DNA from: Geobacteraceae bacterium
GTDB taxonomy: Bacteria; Desulfobacterota; Desulfuromonadia; Geobacterales; Geobacteraceae
Assembly: GCA_024281055.1 (NCBI GenBank)
Contig: JAMXLF010000063.1
Coordinates: 1-64,000, forward strand
Direction: 5' to 3'
Length of the DNA: 64,000 bases
Positions within the stretch are counted from its first letter, which is position 1; each line of letters opens with the position of its first letter. The notes beneath the pieces were generated by a model. It had not been told where the DNA came from. It searched no databases and saw nothing but the letters and a program-made list of their open reading frames with translations. The position numbers and the translations under genes are program-made. Shown here piece by piece: positions 16,667-24,955 of the stretch.

Positions 16667-17029
16667 TTATTTAAGCGCCTCGACCGTCATAAACTGGCTA
16701 CCGCCGACAGTATAGACCTTACCGGTAATGGTGGCCTGTCGCCCCATCCTGTCCATGACTTCCTTGGGAAGAGAGGTCTTGTCCTTCTTCGGAAGGAGCA
16801 CATAGACCTTGTCGGTGCCGTTCTCGAGGAGAGCCATCGGGATTCCCTTCGCCGCACACGCCAACCCGCATTTCCGGTGACCCTCGCCCTTCGCGCCCAT
16901 AAGGGAGTAGCAGTAGGTGTCGACAATTTCACCGGTGATCGTCGTGGTATCCGCGGCATGACTCCTCGTCACCCCGCCAAATACCGTCAACATGCTGACC
17001 ATCATCCCCAAAACCATGATTTTCCGCAT
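16667..17029 (-). CDS. Small periplasmic Cys/His protein, 120 aa
   Basis: The start at 17029 has an AGGAGAAGG site and is followed by a signal peptide cleaved near SHA-ADT; an upstream in-frame ATG at 17071 would put 14 charged residues before it. The mature protein has an OB-like beta pattern with 'GEIVDTYCYSLMGAKGEGHRKC' and 'GLACAAKGIPMALL'. This YCY...H..C...C.KG.P..LL pattern recurs in periplasmic proteins of metal-reducing bacteria and suggests a metal or cofactor site. It heads the three-gene leftward operon. Confidence 0.7.
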   Translation of the reverse strand: MRKIMVLGMMVSMLTVFGGVTRSHAADTTTITGEIVDTYCYSLMGAKGEGHRKCGLACAAKGIPMALLENGTDKVYVLLPKKDKTSLPKEVMDRMGRQATITGKVYTVGGSQFMTVEALK

Positions 17030-17320
17030 CGCCTTCTCCTTTCTCTTGGTAGATACGTCCCATCCTTTCACCTCTATTTCGGGTGAAGGCCCGGGAACGC
17101 TGACATTCAGCGGAAGATGTCATTGAGGCTGCAGGAAAGGCAGCTTCGCAATTCAAGCTTACTTGCAAACGAAACCGAGTCAAGCATACATCTTCTTTGT
17201 CATCTCTCTTCCTGCGGGTGGTGTTCGCAGGTTGTCGCCCTGTCGACGTCAACAAAAGTTGCCAATCATATAATAAGTGTGCAAAATAGAACTTAATCAA
17301 ACAATGACGAGGTCATCAGC

Positions 17321-18505
17321 TTGAGACAGCGACTGCGCATCATCCTCTATCTTCTTGTTTCGTTGACAATTGGGATAATAGCAACCCTGGCTGTAGACAG
17401 TTTTGAGAACATCGCGGTCGAAAAGAGCATACGAAAAGAATTGGAGCAGGAGATCAGGGTCGCTGCCACGGCTTTCGAGGATTCCGCGGGGACTTCGAAC
17501 CCCGAGGCGCTCCTTCGCTTTCTCCAAGATTTCTCATCCAAAGCACTGAGTGGCAAAGTCGTTGCCATCGACCCTACCCGCGGGAGAAAACCCGCCAACG
17601 GTCAATTTACATTCCTGTTTACTTTCACGGCAGGAAACGGACGCCTCGATTATTACATAGTAAACTCGTTCCTGAACGAGCAACTCGCGATTCTCGACCC
17701 TCCGGAGCTCATATTCGGTCTCCTCACAACCGTCTTCGTCTTCGCAGGCGTCGTCTTCTATACGGAGAAAAGGAAACAAGTCAAAGAATTGGAGCAGCAC
17801 TTCGAGGTAAAACACGAGGAGATACGGAAGGTTCTCGAAGAGCATGAAGCCTTGGCGTTGCTGGGACGGATGGCTGCAACCCTTGCCCACGAGTTGAAGA
17901 CGCCCCTGGCAACCATCTCAAATCTTCTCCAGGTCCTTCCCGAACGGCTCGATGACAAAAAGTTCACCAATCGATTCATCGTGTTGACGAAGGAGGAGTT
18001 GGGCCGGACCCATCAACTGATCAACAACCTCCTTGCCTACGGGAAAGAGATCGATGCACGTCATGCGGAATGGTTTCCTCTCGCTCCCCTTTGCAGCGAG
18101 CTGGCAGCCAAGAACGCGCTACAGATAGACGCACCGGCACCTTGGGAAGTATACGGGGACAGATTTTACCTGGGACTTCTTTTTGACAATCTGCTGCGGA
18201 ACAGCCGTACAGCAGGGGCAGAGTGCGTACGGGTTGCTGTGCAGGTGAACCCGGCAGAAGATAACGGGAGGGTGGCCATTCTCTTCGAAGACAACGGCAG
18301 CGGTTTTCCAGCAGATGCCGACCTCGCCTCCCTCTTCAGCCCCTTTGTCACCTGCCGTTCCAGCGGCGCAGGGCTTGGTCTCTACCTCGCCGGGAAGATC
18401 GCGGCGGCCCATGATGGTATAATTACCCTGTACCGGCCGGAGCAAGGGGCGGGGGTCAGGATATCCCTGCCGCACAGCAGAGTGAGGATGCATGAACAGG
18501 CCTAA
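17321..18505 (+). CDS. Membrane-bound sensor histidine kinase, 394 aa
   Basis: A TTG start at 17321 follows a GAGGT site. Two transmembrane helices (about 8-26 and 130-148) bracket a periplasmic sensor of about 100 residues with no recognised fold. A short coiled coil follows, then the H-box 'ATLAHELKTPLATISN' (His about 195), and a HATPase domain with N-box 'LLFDNLLRNSRTAG', 'FEDNGSGFP' and 'GAGLGLYLAGKIAAAHDG'. It overlaps the response-regulator gene by 14 bp, so the pair is translationally coupled. The periplasmic sensor and the downstream metal-type RND operon suggest envelope metal sensing (inference). Confidence 0.9.
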   Translation: MRQRLRIILYLLVSLTIGIIATLAVDSFENIAVEKSIRKELEQEIRVAATAFEDSAGTSNPEALLRFLQDFSSKALSGKVVAIDPTRGRKPANGQFTFLFTFTAGNGRLDYYIVNSFLNEQLAILDPPELIFGLLTTVFVFAGVVFYTEKRKQVKELEQHFEVKHEEIRKVLEEHEALALLGRMAATLAHELKTPLATISNLLQVLPERLDDKKFTNRFIVLTKEELGRTHQLINNLLAYGKEIDARHAEWFPLAPLCSELAAKNALQIDAPAPWEVYGDRFYLGLLFDNLLRNSRTAGAECVRVAVQVNPAEDNGRVAILFEDNGSGFPADADLASLFSPFVTCRSSGAGLGLYLAGKIAAAHDGIITLYRPEQGAGVRISLPHSRVRMHEQA

Positions 18506-19847
18506 ACCATCCCTCCTGATCGTAGATGACGAACCGAACTTCCGGGAGTCTTTAGCCATGGCTCTCGAAGACTCCTTTGCAATAGAGATGGCCGGTTCCC
18601 TTCGGGCGGCCGTCGATGCCCTGCAGGCCAGGATACCGGACGCCGTCCTCCTCGATATAAACCTTCCCGATGGAAGCGGAATAAACCTCTTCCAGCAATT
18701 GAACGCATTGAAGCCCATGCCGGTGGTCGTTGTCATGACCGCCTATGGCACAGTAGAAACCGCCGTCAAAGCGCTCAAGGAGGGTGCTGCGGATTACGTC
18801 GTCAAGCCCTTTGAGCTCGACCGGCTGAAGCGGGATCTGGGCATCCATCTGGAGAACCGCTCCCTGCATCGAAAAGTTGACGCCCTCGACCGGGAGATCC
18901 GGAAGATTGCCCCCCCGTTTGTCACGACCGGCAGCGGCAGGATGAAAGATATCGTGGAAAAGGCCCGGATGGTCGCCCCCCTTGACCTGCCAGTACTGAT
19001 CATGGGTGAGACCGGCACCGGCAAGGAGAAGATGGCCCGATGGATCCACTCCCTCTCCGGCACGCAGGGCGAGTTAGTGGCGATCAACTGCGCGGCGCTA
19101 CCGAAGGATATCATCGAGAGCGAACTGTTCGGCTACACGAAAGGGGCCTTCTCCGGGGCCGTCGCCTACAAGGAAGGGTTGGTCGAAAGGGCCAACGGCG
19201 GCACCCTCTTCCTCGACGAGATCGGCGAGCTGCCGGAGGTCGTCCAGGCAAAATTTCTCCGGGTCCTTGAGGACGGAGTCTACTACAAGCTCGGCGACAC
19301 CAGGGAGCGGAAAGCCAACTTCCGGCTGATCTCCGCCAGCAACAGGGAGTTGGCCGACACTGCCGCATCTTTTCGCAAAGACCTTTACTACCGGATCAAC
19401 GGCATCACCTTCGATCTTCCTCCACTGCGGGATCGACGCGACGACATACCCTTGCTCGTTGCGGCGTTCATAAAAGAGGCAAACTTCGCCTACAAAAAGG
19501 GAGTCAGGGGGGTGTCCCCCCGGGCCATGCAGCACCTTCTCTCCAGCGACTGGCCGGGGAACATCAGGGAGCTCAAGTGGTGTATCAACCGTGGCGTTGC
19601 CATCGCCACCGGTGAGATACTCGAATCAGCAGATCTCACCCTGCCCCTTCCTGCTGAGTCTGAAAAACTCCCCACCCGGATTCATGTCGATTATGAGGTC
19701 CCCCTGGATGAGGCAGTCGAGCAGCTCGAAAGGGACCATATCTCCCATGCCCTGCAGGCCGCAGGCAACAACCGGACCGAGGCCGCACGGCTGCTCGGCA
19801 TATCGGTCCGAATGCTCCACTACAAGATAAAAAAGTACGACCTCTAG
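18492..19847 (+). CDS. NtrC-type sigma-54-dependent response regulator, 451 aa
   Basis: The receiver domain (1-120) has DDE at 12-14, Asp in 'VLLDINLPDGSG' (about 55) and Lys in 'VVKPFE'. The AAA+ domain (about 145-370) has Walker A 'GETGTGKE', the sigma-54 contact loop as GAFSGA instead of the usual GAFTGA, and Walker B 'GGTLFLDEIGELP'. A Fis-type HTH closes the protein (about 410-450, 'NNRTEAARLLGISVRMLHYKIKKY'). Partner of the overlapping kinase gene. A possible sigma-54 promoter starts 112 bp after its stop, pointing to the RND operon as its target. A dead copy of its Walker region lies at 11228-11313. Confidence 0.93.
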   Translation: MNRPKPSLLIVDDEPNFRESLAMALEDSFAIEMAGSLRAAVDALQARIPDAVLLDINLPDGSGINLFQQLNALKPMPVVVVMTAYGTVETAVKALKEGAADYVVKPFELDRLKRDLGIHLENRSLHRKVDALDREIRKIAPPFVTTGSGRMKDIVEKARMVAPLDLPVLIMGETGTGKEKMARWIHSLSGTQGELVAINCAALPKDIIESELFGYTKGAFSGAVAYKEGLVERANGGTLFLDEIGELPEVVQAKFLRVLEDGVYYKLGDTRERKANFRLISASNRELADTAASFRKDLYYRINGITFDLPPLRDRRDDIPLLVAAFIKEANFAYKKGVRGVSPRAMQHLLSSDWPGNIRELKWCINRGVAIATGEILESADLTLPLPAESEKLPTRIHVDYEVPLDEAVEQLERDHISHALQAAGNNRTEAARLLGISVRMLHYKIKKYDL

Positions 19848-19875
19848 CCGCACTCCCTTCCGCAACTTTCGTAGT

Positions 19876-19901
19876 GATCCGACAATAATGTCTACATTTT
19901 T
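19876..19901 (+). promoter_or_regulatory. Possible activator binding site (inverted repeat)
   Basis: A stretch beginning GTAGTGATCC contains GACA-ataa-TGTC and ends in CTAC, giving dyad symmetry about 60-80 bp upstream of the proposed sigma-54 promoter. This is where an NtrC-type activator usually binds. Only one such site is clear. Confidence 0.3.
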
Positions 19902-19958
19902 TTCACACCTACCTCTCTTTTATTTCTAATATCTTATAAATTTCAATATGTTATACAT

Positions 19959-19974
19959 TGGCACTGGTTTTGTT
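19959..19974 (+). promoter_or_regulatory. Putative sigma-54 (-24/-12) promoter
   Basis: TGGCAC at 19959-19964 gives the -24 GG, followed after exactly 10 nt by GT (19972-19973) in place of the usual GC of the -12 element. It lies about 105 bp before the RND adaptor start and right behind the sigma-54 activator gene. Confidence 0.5.
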
Positions 19975-20080
19975 TATATGCTCAACGGCGCCACTGCGTC
20001 AAGCGCAGCACCCCTTTGAGCGAAGAGATTCTGGGGCTGTCATCAACCACCACAAGACAAGTCTGGAACGAGGTACTTCC

Positions 20081-21274
20081 ATGCAATTCAACAAGAAAAC
20101 TACCCTGGTGAGCGCCGCAGTGGCAGTGCTGGCCATCTCGACCGGCGTATACTTCTCGAAGAATTCTGCCCCGGTGCACGCTGCCCAGGGCCAGGCGTCT
20201 TCTACGTCGGGGAGCCAAGCCCCGCAAAGCGTAACGTTGAACGAAGCACAGCTCAAATCGGTCAAGATCGAGTCAGCTGGAGAGCGTCTCTTCAAGATCG
20301 AGCGGGAAGCGGTCGGCAATATCGCGTTCAACGACGACCGGTCTGTCCAGGTCTATCCACCGAACCAGGGAAAGATCATCGAGCTGTTCGCCGACCTGGG
20401 GAACGACGTGGCAAAGGGGAAGAAACTCTACACGATCAACAGCCCCGACCTGAGTCAAGCCGAGTCGGGCTTGATCGCCGCCGCAGGGGTCATGGAACTG
20501 AACAACCATGTGCTGGATCGTGCCAGAAAGCTCTACGAGACGCAAGGCGTCGCCCAGAAAGAGCTGCAACAGGCCATCTCCGACCAGCAGACCGCAGAAG
20601 GGGCGCTCAAGGCGGCCCGCCATGCCGTCAGCATCTTCGGCAAGACCGAGTTCGAGATCGACCAGATCGTGGCCAAGCGTAAAATCGACCCGGTCATGGT
20701 CGTGCACAGCCCGATATCGGGCCGCGTAACGGCTCGCAACGCCGCGCCCGGCATGCTGGCACAACCGGGCCCCCCCCCCGCTCCGTTCACGGTTTCCGAC
20801 ATCTCCACCGTGTGGATGGTGGCGTTCGTCTCCGAAACCGACAGTCCGCTCTTCCATGCGGGACAAGCGGTCAAGGTGAAGCTCATGGCCTTTCCGGGCA
20901 GGGTGTTCGAAGGGAGGATTTCCACCGTCGGTGTAGCCGTGGACCCGAATACCCACCGGCTCATGGTCCGCTCGGAGATCAGAGACCCGAAACACGAGTT
21001 ACGGCCAGGCATGCTCGCCACCTTTACCATCGCCACGGGCGCCCCGGTACGCTCTCTTGTCCTTCCGAATGCCGGCGTAGTCCGGGAAGGGGACGGCACC
21101 ATGACGGTATGGGTCACCACCGACCGCCGCACCTTCACCAGGCGCACCGTAAAGGTAGGTCTGCAGCAAGATGGCTGGTTTCAGATCGCGGACGGCCTGA
21201 AAAGCGGCGAAATGGTTGTTACCGAAGGAGGCGTGTTTCTCAGCAACATGCTGAACGCGCCGCCGGCGGACTAG
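20081..21274 (+). CDS. RND efflux periplasmic adaptor (membrane fusion protein), 397 aa
   Basis: ATG 20081 is preferred over an in-frame start at 19958, which would precede the signal segment with unrelated residues. One N-terminal signal or membrane segment (about 8-27) is followed by a lipoyl/barrel-sandwich half ('KIIELFADLGNDVAKGKKLYTINSPDLSQAE'), a helical hairpin (about 135-200), the second half ('VMVVHSPISGRVTARNAAPGML') and beta-barrel domains. The pattern matches CusB/CzcB-type adaptors of heavy-metal efflux, bridging the RND pump and the outer-membrane channel. First gene of the operon, behind the sigma-54-like promoter. Confidence 0.88.
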   Translation: MQFNKKTTLVSAAVAVLAISTGVYFSKNSAPVHAAQGQASSTSGSQAPQSVTLNEAQLKSVKIESAGERLFKIEREAVGNIAFNDDRSVQVYPPNQGKIIELFADLGNDVAKGKKLYTINSPDLSQAESGLIAAAGVMELNNHVLDRARKLYETQGVAQKELQQAISDQQTAEGALKAARHAVSIFGKTEFEIDQIVAKRKIDPVMVVHSPISGRVTARNAAPGMLAQPGPPPAPFTVSDISTVWMVAFVSETDSPLFHAGQAVKVKLMAFPGRVFEGRISTVGVAVDPNTHRLMVRSEIRDPKHELRPGMLATFTIATGAPVRSLVLPNAGVVREGDGTMTVWVTTDRRTFTRRTVKVGLQQDGWFQIADGLKSGEMVVTEGGVFLSNMLNAPPAD

Positions 21275-21285
21275 ATCGCTAACAA

Positions 21286-21420
21286 CATAACTCCCCCTGT
21301 CCCCCTCTTAACCTAAGAGGGGGAACGCAAATGGGACTCCAGCCGGAAGTTCCACCGATAGTTGCTCCGTGCGCCCCTCCCCTTAGGCTAAGGGGAGGAC
21401 AGGCGGGGTTACCATAAGGA
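21286..21420. repeat. Intergenic double-hairpin repeat, copy 1
   Basis: Two perfect 10-bp hairpins (CCCCCTCTTA-acc-TAAGAGGGGG and CCTCCCCTTA-ggc-TAAGGGGAGG) sit between outer arms AACTCCCCCTGTC and GACAGGCGGGGTT, which pair with two mismatches. A related copy lies at 24840-24915 in the same operon, and a looser one at 40587-40690. It may fold in the mRNA between the adaptor and pump genes. Confidence 0.75.
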
Positions 21421-21426
21421 TTACCC

Positions 21427-24400
21427 ATGTTCAAATCCATCATCGCCTTCTGTCTCAGCCGCCGCGCGATAGTCGTGTTCAGCCTGCTGCTGTTTGCCGG
21501 GGCCGGCCTCGTTGCCTACAACAAGCTCAATATCGAGGCATATCCGAATCCCACGCCGGTCATCCTGGAAATCACCGCGCAGGCGCCGGGCCTCTCCGCG
21601 GAGGAGATGGAGCGCTACTACACACGCCCGATCGAGATCGGACTCTACACGACCCCCGGCATCGATGTCATCCGCTCGACTTCGTTCTACGGACTCTCCT
21701 TTGTCCGGGTCGTCTTCAAGTACGGCGTGGACTACCATTTTGCCTACAGCCAGGCTGCCGTCGCCCTGCAGCAGAATGTGAGCCTGCCGGGCGGCCAGAC
21801 ACCGACGATCCAACAGAACAGCACCACCGGTGAAATTTACCGTTACCAGGTGGTGGGGCCGAAGAATTTCGGACTGGCCAATCTCCGCACGGTCCAGGAC
21901 TGGATCGTGGCACGCCGACTCAAGACCATTCCCGGCATCGCTGCGATCAACAGCTGGGGCGGCCCCACGAAACAATTCGAGGTCGAGGCCGACCCCCGCA
22001 AGCTCGAAGCTTACAACATCACGGTGCCGCAGATCATTTCCGCCCTGGGCAACGCCAATGTCAACGTCGGTGGGCGTGAGATCCGCATCGGCCAGCAGTC
22101 CATCAATATCCGCGGGGTCGGCCTCATCGACGATGGCGGGAACGACGATTTGACCCAGGGGTACAAGGTCGACGACATCGAAAACGTCGTCCTGACCCAG
22201 TCAGGCGGTGTTCCCGTGCTGGTGAAGGACGTGGCCAAGATATCGGTTGGCAATGTGCCGAGGCTGGGCATCTGGGGCCACGACCAGCAGGACGACGCAG
22301 TGGCGGGGATCGTGGTGATGAACCGCACGGAGAAGACCATCGACATGCTGCCGAAGGTCAGGGCCGAGATCGAGAAAATGAACCACGACGGGAGCCTCCC
22401 TCCTGGAGTCAAGGTGGTCCCCGTTTATGATCGCGGCTCGCTCCTTGCCGTCACCACCCACACGGTTCTGCACAACCTCATTTTCGGGTGTCTGCTGGTC
22501 TTTCTGATCCAGTGGGTGTTCCTCGGCAATCTCCGCAGCGCGCTCATCGTGGGTCTGAATATACCGTTTGCGCTCTTTTTCGCCATCATGCTCCTGGTGC
22601 TTCAGGGGGAAAGCGCGAACCTCCTCTCGGTCGGCGCGGTGGATTTCGGGATCATCGTCGATTCGGCGGTGATCCTGGTGGAGAACATCTTCCGGAATTT
22701 TCAGAGGGATCCGGAAGAACGGCAGGGGCTGCTCAATGACCTTGCCGAGGGGCTTTGGGGGCCGGACCCGACGAGAGATCCGCACCATACCGTGCCGATG
22801 CACGGCTGGACGGACCGCCTGCGCCTCATCCTGGTCAGCGCGATGCAGATCGACAAGGCGGTGCTTTTCTCGACCCTGATCACCGTGGCCGCTTTCGTGC
22901 CCCTCTTCACCATGCAGGGGGTGGAGGGAGCGATATTCGGGCCCATGGCCCGCACATACGCCTACGCGCTGGCAGGCGCCCTGATCGCAACATTCACCGT
23001 CACCCCCGTGCTCGCATCCCTGCTCCTCCCCAAGCAGGTTAAGGAAACCGAAACGATCATCGTCCGCTGGCTACACCGGCTGTACACTCCCGCGCTCCGT
23101 TTCGCGCTCGCCCACCGCGCGGTCATGGTGGCTATCGGGATTGCTTTTCTTGTCCTGACGGGACTCTTGGTCACACGGCTTGGAAGCGAATTCCTCCCGG
23201 CTCTGGAGGAAGGGAATTTCTGGATCCGCGCATCCATGCCGATGACTCTCTCGCTGGAGGACGGCGAGGCGGCGACGAGAAAGATGCGGCTGATCCTCCT
23301 GAAATACCCGGAGGTCGTCACCGTATTCTCCCAGCATGGCCGCCCCGACGACGGGAGCGACGCCTCACCGTTCTCCAACGTGGAGCTCTTCGCGGTGCTC
23401 AAGCCCCAGGAGCAATGGCCCAATGGGATGAACAAGGAGAAACTGACCGAGCAGATCAACGCCGACCTTGAGCGCGAGTTACCGGGAGTTAACTTCAACT
23501 TCTCCCAGTACATCCAGGACAACATTCAGGAGGGAATCTCGGGAGTGAAGGCGGTCAATTCCATAAAGATCGTCGGTCCCAATCTGGAAACATTGACAAA
23601 GCTGGCCGGGCAGGTACGGGACGAAATGGTAAAAATTCGTGGCGTTACTGACCTCGGCATTTTCCCGGTCCTTGGACAGCCGAACCTGAACATCAAGGTG
23701 GACCGGGCCAGAGCGGCACGCTATGGCCTCAATTCCGGCGACATCAACACCATCGTCCAGGCGGCGGTGGGAGGGGCGGTGGCAACCACCGTGCTGGAAG
23801 GGGATCGGCAGTTCGAGGTGGCGGTTCGCTACCCGGCAGAATACCGCGACAGCATCGACAAGATCCGCAACATCAAGGTGGCCGTCCCGACGGGAAGCGG
23901 GCCGAACGCCTATATACCGCTCTCCGAGCTGGCGACGATCACGCTGGACACGGGTGCCTCCTGGATATACCACGAGAGCAACGAGCGGTTCATCCCGGTC
24001 AAGTTCAGCGTGCGTGGACGGGACCTGGGGAGCACCGTCGCCGCGGCCCAGGAGCAGATCGCCAAGAACGTGAAACTCCCGAGCGGCTACCGCCTGGTCT
24101 GGGCCGGCGAGTTCGGGCAGCTCCAGGCCGCCAAGGAGCGCCTGGCGGTGATCGTGCCGATAACGCTGGTGCTCATCCTCGGGCTCCTCTACACCATGTT
24201 CAACAAGATGGTGGAATGCCTGCTGGTCCTCTCGGGAATTCCCTTCGCCGTGGCCGGTGGCGTGCTGGCCCTCTGGGTTTCGGGTTTGAATTTCAGCATC
24301 TCGGCAGCCATCGGTTTTGTGTCGTTGTTCGGCGTATCCGTCATGAACGGCATTCTGCTCCTTACCTACTACAACCAGGCCCGGCTTCGCGGCGGAGCGC

Positions 24401-24651
24401 CCACGGACGCCATGTTCCACGCCGCCTCCACCCGAATGCGGCCGCTGCTCATGACGAGTCTCTCCGCCTGCATCGGACTGCTCCCCGCGGCGCTGTCGAC
24501 CGGCATCGGAAGCCAGGTGCAGCGCCCGCTCGCCACCGTTGTGGTGGGAGGGATGCTGATCGGCCCGATCATGCTGCTGATCGTCGTGCCCGCGCTCAAG
24601 ATGGTGTTCCTGGGAAAGCCGGAAGAAATGAATGATGGAGAGACGGCATGA
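21427..24651 (+). CDS. Heavy-metal-type RND efflux pump (CusA/CzcA family), 1074 aa
   Basis: The length and twelve-helix topology fit the family, with two large periplasmic loops (about 35-330 and 565-860). TM4 carries 'VDFGIIVDSAVILVEN', the DFGxxxD proton-relay motif of the heavy-metal (HME) subgroup. The N-terminus 'FCLSRRAIVVFSLLLFAG' is typical. A cytoplasmic loop around residues 430-465 contains 'GPDPTRDPHHTVPMHGW', longer and His-richer than I expect. It pairs with the adaptor upstream and the TolC-like factor downstream to make a tripartite pump. The substrate (Cu/Ag, Zn/Co/Cd or another ion) cannot be fixed from sequence. Confidence 0.9.
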   Translation: MFKSIIAFCLSRRAIVVFSLLLFAGAGLVAYNKLNIEAYPNPTPVILEITAQAPGLSAEEMERYYTRPIEIGLYTTPGIDVIRSTSFYGLSFVRVVFKYGVDYHFAYSQAAVALQQNVSLPGGQTPTIQQNSTTGEIYRYQVVGPKNFGLANLRTVQDWIVARRLKTIPGIAAINSWGGPTKQFEVEADPRKLEAYNITVPQIISALGNANVNVGGREIRIGQQSINIRGVGLIDDGGNDDLTQGYKVDDIENVVLTQSGGVPVLVKDVAKISVGNVPRLGIWGHDQQDDAVAGIVVMNRTEKTIDMLPKVRAEIEKMNHDGSLPPGVKVVPVYDRGSLLAVTTHTVLHNLIFGCLLVFLIQWVFLGNLRSALIVGLNIPFALFFAIMLLVLQGESANLLSVGAVDFGIIVDSAVILVENIFRNFQRDPEERQGLLNDLAEGLWGPDPTRDPHHTVPMHGWTDRLRLILVSAMQIDKAVLFSTLITVAAFVPLFTMQGVEGAIFGPMARTYAYALAGALIATFTVTPVLASLLLPKQVKETETIIVRWLHRLYTPALRFALAHRAVMVAIGIAFLVLTGLLVTRLGSEFLPALEEGNFWIRASMPMTLSLEDGEAATRKMRLILLKYPEVVTVFSQHGRPDDGSDASPFSNVELFAVLKPQEQWPNGMNKEKLTEQINADLERELPGVNFNFSQYIQDNIQEGISGVKAVNSIKIVGPNLETLTKLAGQVRDEMVKIRGVTDLGIFPVLGQPNLNIKVDRARAARYGLNSGDINTIVQAAVGGAVATTVLEGDRQFEVAVRYPAEYRDSIDKIRNIKVAVPTGSGPNAYIPLSELATITLDTGASWIYHESNERFIPVKFSVRGRDLGSTVAAAQEQIAKNVKLPSGYRLVWAGEFGQLQAAKERLAVIVPITLVLILGLLYTMFNKMVECLLVLSGIPFAVAGGVLALWVSGLNFSISAAIGFVSLFGVSVMNGILLLTYYNQARLRGGAPTDAMFHAASTRMRPLLMTSLSACIGLLPAALSTGIGSQVQRPLATVVVGGMLIGPIMLLIVVPALKMVFLGKPEEMNDGETA

Positions 24652-24830
24652 AAGTAACGCGTATCTCGTTTGTTGTGGTGGTCTTGCTCATGGCGACGCA
24701 TGCCGCTTTTGCCCAATCGACCAACATCTATAAAGCCGCACCTCGAAAATCCGGCAAACTCGGGGGTGGCGCCACGGGAGCCAGGAAGAATGGTCCGTAT
24801 ATCAACGGAACGAATATTCGACGCAAGTGA
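24648..24830 (+). CDS. Small exported basic protein of the RND operon, 60 aa
   Basis: The ATG overlaps the TGA of the pump gene (ATGA), indicating translational coupling. A signal peptide (residues 1-22, cleavage near AFA-QST) leaves a mature peptide of only about 38 residues rich in Lys, Arg, Gly and Asn ('RKSGKLGGGATGARKNGPYINGTNIRRK'). No known family is recognised. Its position suggests a periplasmic accessory of the pump. The coupling and signal peptide argue that it is real despite its size. Confidence 0.65.
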   Translation: MKVTRISFVVVVLLMATHAAFAQSTNIYKAAPRKSGKLGGGATGARKNGPYINGTNIRRK

Positions 24831-24839
24831 TAGAGGACA

Positions 24840-24915
24840 TAACTCCCCCTAACCCTCTCTTAAGAGGGGGATTTAATCCCTCCCCTTAGTTAAGGGGAGG
24901 CGGGAGGGGTTACTC
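24840..24915. repeat. Intergenic double-hairpin repeat, copy 2
   Basis: The outer AACTCCCCCT...GGAGGGGTTAC arms and the inner hairpins (CTCTTAAGAG; CCTCCCCTTA-g-TTAAGGGGAGG) match the element at 21286-21420 but in shortened form. It lies between the small-protein gene and the outer-membrane factor gene. Confidence 0.7.
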
Positions 24916-24955
24916 CAGATGCCACAAAGATGATTGGCAGCTCACAAGGAATATT

